Positions 30,830 to 33,712 of a DNA stretch of 33,712 nt are shown here, one piece after another. Source of the stretch: JAJRAG01 sp050010535 (GTDB taxonomy: Archaea > Thermoplasmatota > Thermoplasmata > Methanomassiliicoccales > JACIVX01). Made by a program: the position numbers and the translations under genes. The DNA lies in the NCBI GenBank assembly GCA_050010535.1, contig JBEKKT010000026.1:1-33712 (forward strand). The letters run 5' to 3'. A model generated the notes under the pieces. The model saw nothing but the letters and a program-made list of their open reading frames with translations, was not told where the DNA came from and searched no databases. The number at the start of each line of letters is the position of its first letter. Position 1 is the first letter of the stretch.

Positions 30830-32254
30830 ATGAACAAGAAGTTCAGACTCAAAGGGGTTTACCCCGCCATTGTGACTCCTTTTGATAAGAACGAGGAGAT
30901 TAACGAGCAGGCTGTTCGGTCCCTGGTGAGGAATGTTTTCGATCACGTTGACGGATTCGTGCCTTGCGGTACTACCGGTGAATTCGAATACATGACCTTC
31001 GCGGAAAGGAAGAAGGTCTTCGATATCTGTATCGACGAGGTCAACGGCAAGAAGCCCGTCATCGCAGGAACTGGAGACCCGTGCACGAAGCACGTGATCG
31101 ATCTGACGAAGTACGCCAAGGACGCCGGAGCTGACGCCTGCCTTGTCGTCACGCCGTACTTCCTGCACCCCTCGGACAAAGGAATCTTCGAGCACTTCTA
31201 CCAGATAGCCAGGCAGTGCGATCTTCCAGTCATAATGTATAACATACCTCAGACCGTTGGGGGATACCTGCCACGGAGGGTCGTTGAGGATCTGGCGGAG
31301 ATAGACAACATCGTCGGCCTGAAGGATTCCTCCGGTAACCTGACCTACACGATGGAGGTGCTGGAGAAGGTCCATGGTATGATCGACGTCGTCGTCGGTC
31401 ACGATGAGGTGGTGCTCCCAGCCCTTGCGGGCGGATGCAGCGGCATGATCCTCGCAAGCGCACAAGTCTATCCCGACGTCTGGCAGAAGGTGTTCAAGGC
31501 CGTCCAGATCGGGGACATTGAGACCGCCAGGAATCATCAACTGACGGTTCAGAAGCTCTCCCGCATATTCTGCAGGTACGGAGGCCCTGTCCCGGTAAAG
31601 ATCGCCCTGAAGTACATGGGTATCGACATGGGCAAGGCCCGCGCTCCGCTGAAAGAGGGGGGCGTCATACTCCACGAAGACAGAGAGGAGATAAGGCTCG
31701 AACTGGAGAAGATTGGAAAGGTACCGCCATCGCAGCCGACCTTCGAGAACCCTGAGCTGCCTATCAACAAGAGGTTCGAGGATATAGGGATAGGCCAGAA
31801 CGACATTAGCGCTCAGAGGATTCTCGTCGGCAGCTCTTCAGCCGGAGCGGGGATCGACAAGGTCACAATCGACCTGGTCGCCGGGCAGAAAGCTGGACCA
31901 GTAGGGGTCTCTTTCGCGAGCCAGCTCGTGTATCTCCGCAAGGGATATGAGGCGCTGCCGAGCGTGCTGGAGCCGAATCTTTCGGCGAAGCCCTGTTGCT
32001 TGATCGTTCCCACGGTCGAACTGAAGAACCTGAGGCAGGCGAACATCATGTACGGCCCTGCGCAAGCCGGCATCGCGAAGGCGATCGCGGACAAGGTGCA
32101 GGCCGGGGTAATACCCGCCAGTATCATCGACACTCATGTCATGCTCACGAAAGCCTTCGTTCATCCGAACGCTCTGGACAGGGCCGTCCTTTACAGGAAC
32201 TTCTATGCCGCAACGGTCAATGCGATCGACATGGCGTTCAGCAAGGGGGTGTGA
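30830..32254 (+). CDS. DapA/NAL-superfamily aldolase fused to formaldehyde-activating enzyme (Fae), copy 1
   Basis: The protein has 474 residues. Residues 1-300 are a (β/α)8 aldolase of the DapA/NAL family: GVYPAIVTPF at the start, carboxylate-binding GTTGE (47-51), YNIP with Tyr137, and Schiff-base Lys165 in IVGLKDSSGN. The Arg that follows YNVPS in true DapA is replaced (YNIPQTVGG). Residues from about 330 to 470 are a Fae domain: TIDLVAGQKAGPVGVSFAS, VLEPNLSAKPCCLIVPTVEL and MYGPAQAGIAKAIADKVQAG, then AFVHPNALD. Fae joins formaldehyde to tetrahydromethanopterin, but its conserved His (in AHID) is Thr346 here. ATG 30830 fits the family start. Copy 2 starts 4 bases after the stop. Confidence 0.9.
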   Translation: MNKKFRLKGVYPAIVTPFDKNEEINEQAVRSLVRNVFDHVDGFVPCGTTGEFEYMTFAERKKVFDICIDEVNGKKPVIAGTGDPCTKHVIDLTKYAKDAGADACLVVTPYFLHPSDKGIFEHFYQIARQCDLPVIMYNIPQTVGGYLPRRVVEDLAEIDNIVGLKDSSGNLTYTMEVLEKVHGMIDVVVGHDEVVLPALAGGCSGMILASAQVYPDVWQKVFKAVQIGDIETARNHQLTVQKLSRIFCRYGGPVPVKIALKYMGIDMGKARAPLKEGGVILHEDREEIRLELEKIGKVPPSQPTFENPELPINKRFEDIGIGQNDISAQRILVGSSSAGAGIDKVTIDLVAGQKAGPVGVSFASQLVYLRKGYEALPSVLEPNLSAKPCCLIVPTVELKNLRQANIMYGPAQAGIAKAIADKVQAGVIPASIIDTHVMLTKAFVHPNALDRAVLYRNFYAATVNAIDMAFSKGV

Positions 32255-32257
32255 TAG

Positions 32258-33712
32258 ATGCCTAGGGTTGACTGGCTCAAGGGGGTGTACCCGGCGATAG
32301 TGACGCCGTTCAAGAAAGACGAATCGATGGACGAGGATGCTCTAAGGAGGCTTGTGGAGTTCCAGATCAACGACGTCGACGGGTTTGTCGTCGCGGGAAC
32401 GACCGGCGAGTTCGTATACTTGTCCGATGAGGAGAGGATTAGGGCGCTCGAGATCGTGATTGACCAGGTCGCAGGGAGGAAGCCTGTCATTGCCGGCACA
32501 GGCGCGAGCGGAACAAAGAACACCGTGGCGCTGACGAAGAGGGCGATGGACATGGGCGCGAAGGCCGCCCTCGTCGTAACCCCGTACTACTTCAATCCCA
32601 CTTGGAAAGAGATCTACGAGCACTTCGATGCGGTGAACGAGGTCGGGCTGCCGATCATACTTTACAACATACCACAGTGCGCCGGTGTGCACCAGCAGTG
32701 GTGGACGACCGAAGGCCTGGCGCAGCTGAAGAATGTCATCGCGGTCAAGGACTCTAGCGGCGACATGCCATACATGACCGCCCTATTCGAGAAGATAAGG
32801 ACCAAGATCAACATTCTGTGCGGATACGACGAGGTCGGGACTGCGGCGCTCCTTTGCGGGGCCGATGGGCTCATACTTGCCAGCGCGAACGTCATCCCGG
32901 ACATCTGGCAGAAGATCTACCAGCATGTTCAAAAAGAAGAGATAGAACAGGCGAGGCAGCTACAGCAGAAGATACAGAAGCTCGTGAGAATCATCGCGAG
33001 AACGAGCGGGAACCAGTCGGTCAAGGAAGGGCTCTGGATGATGGGATTCGATGTCGGTCGTTCCCGGAGACCCACCATGCCCGGAGACGCTTTCAGGCAT
33101 GAGGACATGGAGGAGCTCAGGATCGAACTTGAGATCCTCGGGAAGATAAAGCCCCGGGACACGACATACCACATTGGCAACAAGAAGGTCCACACGAAGG
33201 TGCCGGCAACGCCGCAGACGCCGAAGGTCGTCGATAACTTCTCGCTGAAGGTTGGTGAAGGATACGCCGGTCCTCCGTTGCACGAGACAGCGCACACGGA
33301 CCTACTAATTGGATTGAAAGGCGGCCCGGTCGAAATCGCGATCGAGAGCGCCCTGAAGGCTGACGCGGGGGCGGGGAAGATGCGGATCGTGCACGACAAT
33401 CCTCGGACCCTTCTAGTTCCGACGATCACGACGAGGACGAAGAAGCAGGAAGAGCTCCTTTACGTCCACGCGGTCGCGGGGCTGAGGTGGGCCATCGAGG
33501 CGAGCGTCGAGGACGGCTTCCTGCCGAAGGATATGCTGGATGATGTCGTTCTGATCGCGAACGTGTTCGTTCACCCCGCCGCCGCGAACCGGCACAGGGT
33601 CAAGGTGAACAACTACAAGGCCGCGAGATACGCGATAAGGAAGGCCATCGAGGGCAGGCCGACCCTGGAAGAGATCGACTACCAGAAGGAGTCGGTAAGA
33701 CACCCGTTCAAA
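32258..33712 (+). CDS. DapA/NAL-superfamily aldolase fused to Fae, copy 2 (3' partial)
   Basis: At least 484 residues, still open at the window edge. Residues 1-305 are a second aldolase: GVYPAIVTPFKKDES, AGTTGEF, Tyr136 in LYNIPQ and Schiff-base Lys164 in IAVKDSSGD. As in copy 1 the DapA Arg is absent (YNIPQCAGV). The Fae half starts near 329: LKVGEGYAGPPLHETAHTDL keeps His346 and the following Asp348. It continues LLIGLKGGPVEIAIESAL, then ends AIEGRPTLEEIDYQKESVRH, matching the Fae tail. The GPAQ segment of Fae is replaced (YVHAVAGLRWA). GGGGGTG directly before ATG 32258 is a strong ribosome binding site. The two copies differ widely, so the duplication is not recent. Confidence 0.9.
   Translation, partial: MPRVDWLKGVYPAIVTPFKKDESMDEDALRRLVEFQINDVDGFVVAGTTGEFVYLSDEERIRALEIVIDQVAGRKPVIAGTGASGTKNTVALTKRAMDMGAKAALVVTPYYFNPTWKEIYEHFDAVNEVGLPIILYNIPQCAGVHQQWWTTEGLAQLKNVIAVKDSSGDMPYMTALFEKIRTKINILCGYDEVGTAALLCGADGLILASANVIPDIWQKIYQHVQKEEIEQARQLQQKIQKLVRIIARTSGNQSVKEGLWMMGFDVGRSRRPTMPGDAFRHEDMEELRIELEILGKIKPRDTTYHIGNKKVHTKVPATPQTPKVVDNFSLKVGEGYAGPPLHETAHTDLLIGLKGGPVEIAIESALKADAGAGKMRIVHDNPRTLLVPTITTRTKKQEELLYVHAVAGLRWAIEASVEDGFLPKDMLDDVVLIANVFVHPAAANRHRVKVNNYKAARYAIRKAIEGRPTLEEIDYQKESVRHPFK

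Noticed and set aside
1..33712. CRISPR arrays, insertion sequences, integrases and inteins.
   Set aside because: I found no spaced direct repeats of CRISPR type, no transposase-like protein and no intein motifs in the polymerase or other hosts.

Overview
The window comes from an archaeon. The evidence is a dense set of archaeal and eukaryote-like information genes (Pus10, L21e, Rpb4/RpoF, DUF655, family-B DNA polymerase, L15e, fibrillarin, S15, RecJ-like nuclease, Kae1), a tRNA-Val carrying a small intron in a bulge-helix-bulge context, and TATA boxes roughly 25 bases upstream of many start codons, often without a Shine-Dalgarno, as expected for leaderless mRNAs. A euryarchaeal lineage, possibly Thermoplasmatota, is my inference from gene content only. 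The sequence is moderately GC-rich.

Layout. 1-4250: plus-strand run of RNA and ribosome genes (KH protein, unknown protein, Pus10, L21e, RpoF, DUF655, KsgA). 4240-7610: divergent DUF1611 and DUF169 genes, a decayed MFS transporter remnant and a PrsW-like protease whose first membrane helix lies in another frame. 7611-12880: YchF-like GTPase, DNA polymerase B, L15e with a structured leader, and a convergent ThiI-like protein that has lost its PP-loop motif. 13026-16132: TauE/SafE exporter with DUF1634, an MFS transporter behind a candidate palindromic operator, and a flavodoxin. 16503-17515: tRNA-Leu, a LigD-type 3'-phosphoesterase and a small basic protein. 17772-20305: GlmM-like and GlmU-like enzymes for activated aminosugars. 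20302-22261: IMPase, NAD kinase and JAMM protein overlapping by 4 bases each. 22449-23714: a regulator with three small unknown proteins, two of them paralogous. 23771-26706: fibrillarin, NUDIX, S15 and RecJ. 26639-28310: Kae1, a thioredoxin-like protein and a parvulin. 28483-30669: tRNA-Val, a hemerythrin-like protein and a frameshifted ThiF/MoeB E1 enzyme.

The most unusual part is the right end (30830-33712): two consecutive genes, each encoding a dihydrodipicolinate-synthase/N-acetylneuraminate-lyase (DapA/NAL) superfamily aldolase fused to a formaldehyde-activating-enzyme (Fae) domain. Both aldolase halves keep the Schiff-base lysine and the tyrosine but lack the arginine typical of true DapA. 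The first Fae half has Thr where Fae has its conserved His; the second keeps the His but has lost the GPAQ segment. The simplest reading is a formaldehyde-linked aldolase system, with pyruvate as a possible partner, that hands formaldehyde to or takes it from tetrahydromethanopterin. The fusion is visible in the sequence; the chemistry is inference.

Three loci look broken (ThiF-like, PrsW-like, MFS remnant). Each could be real decay or a sequence error, and reads would decide.
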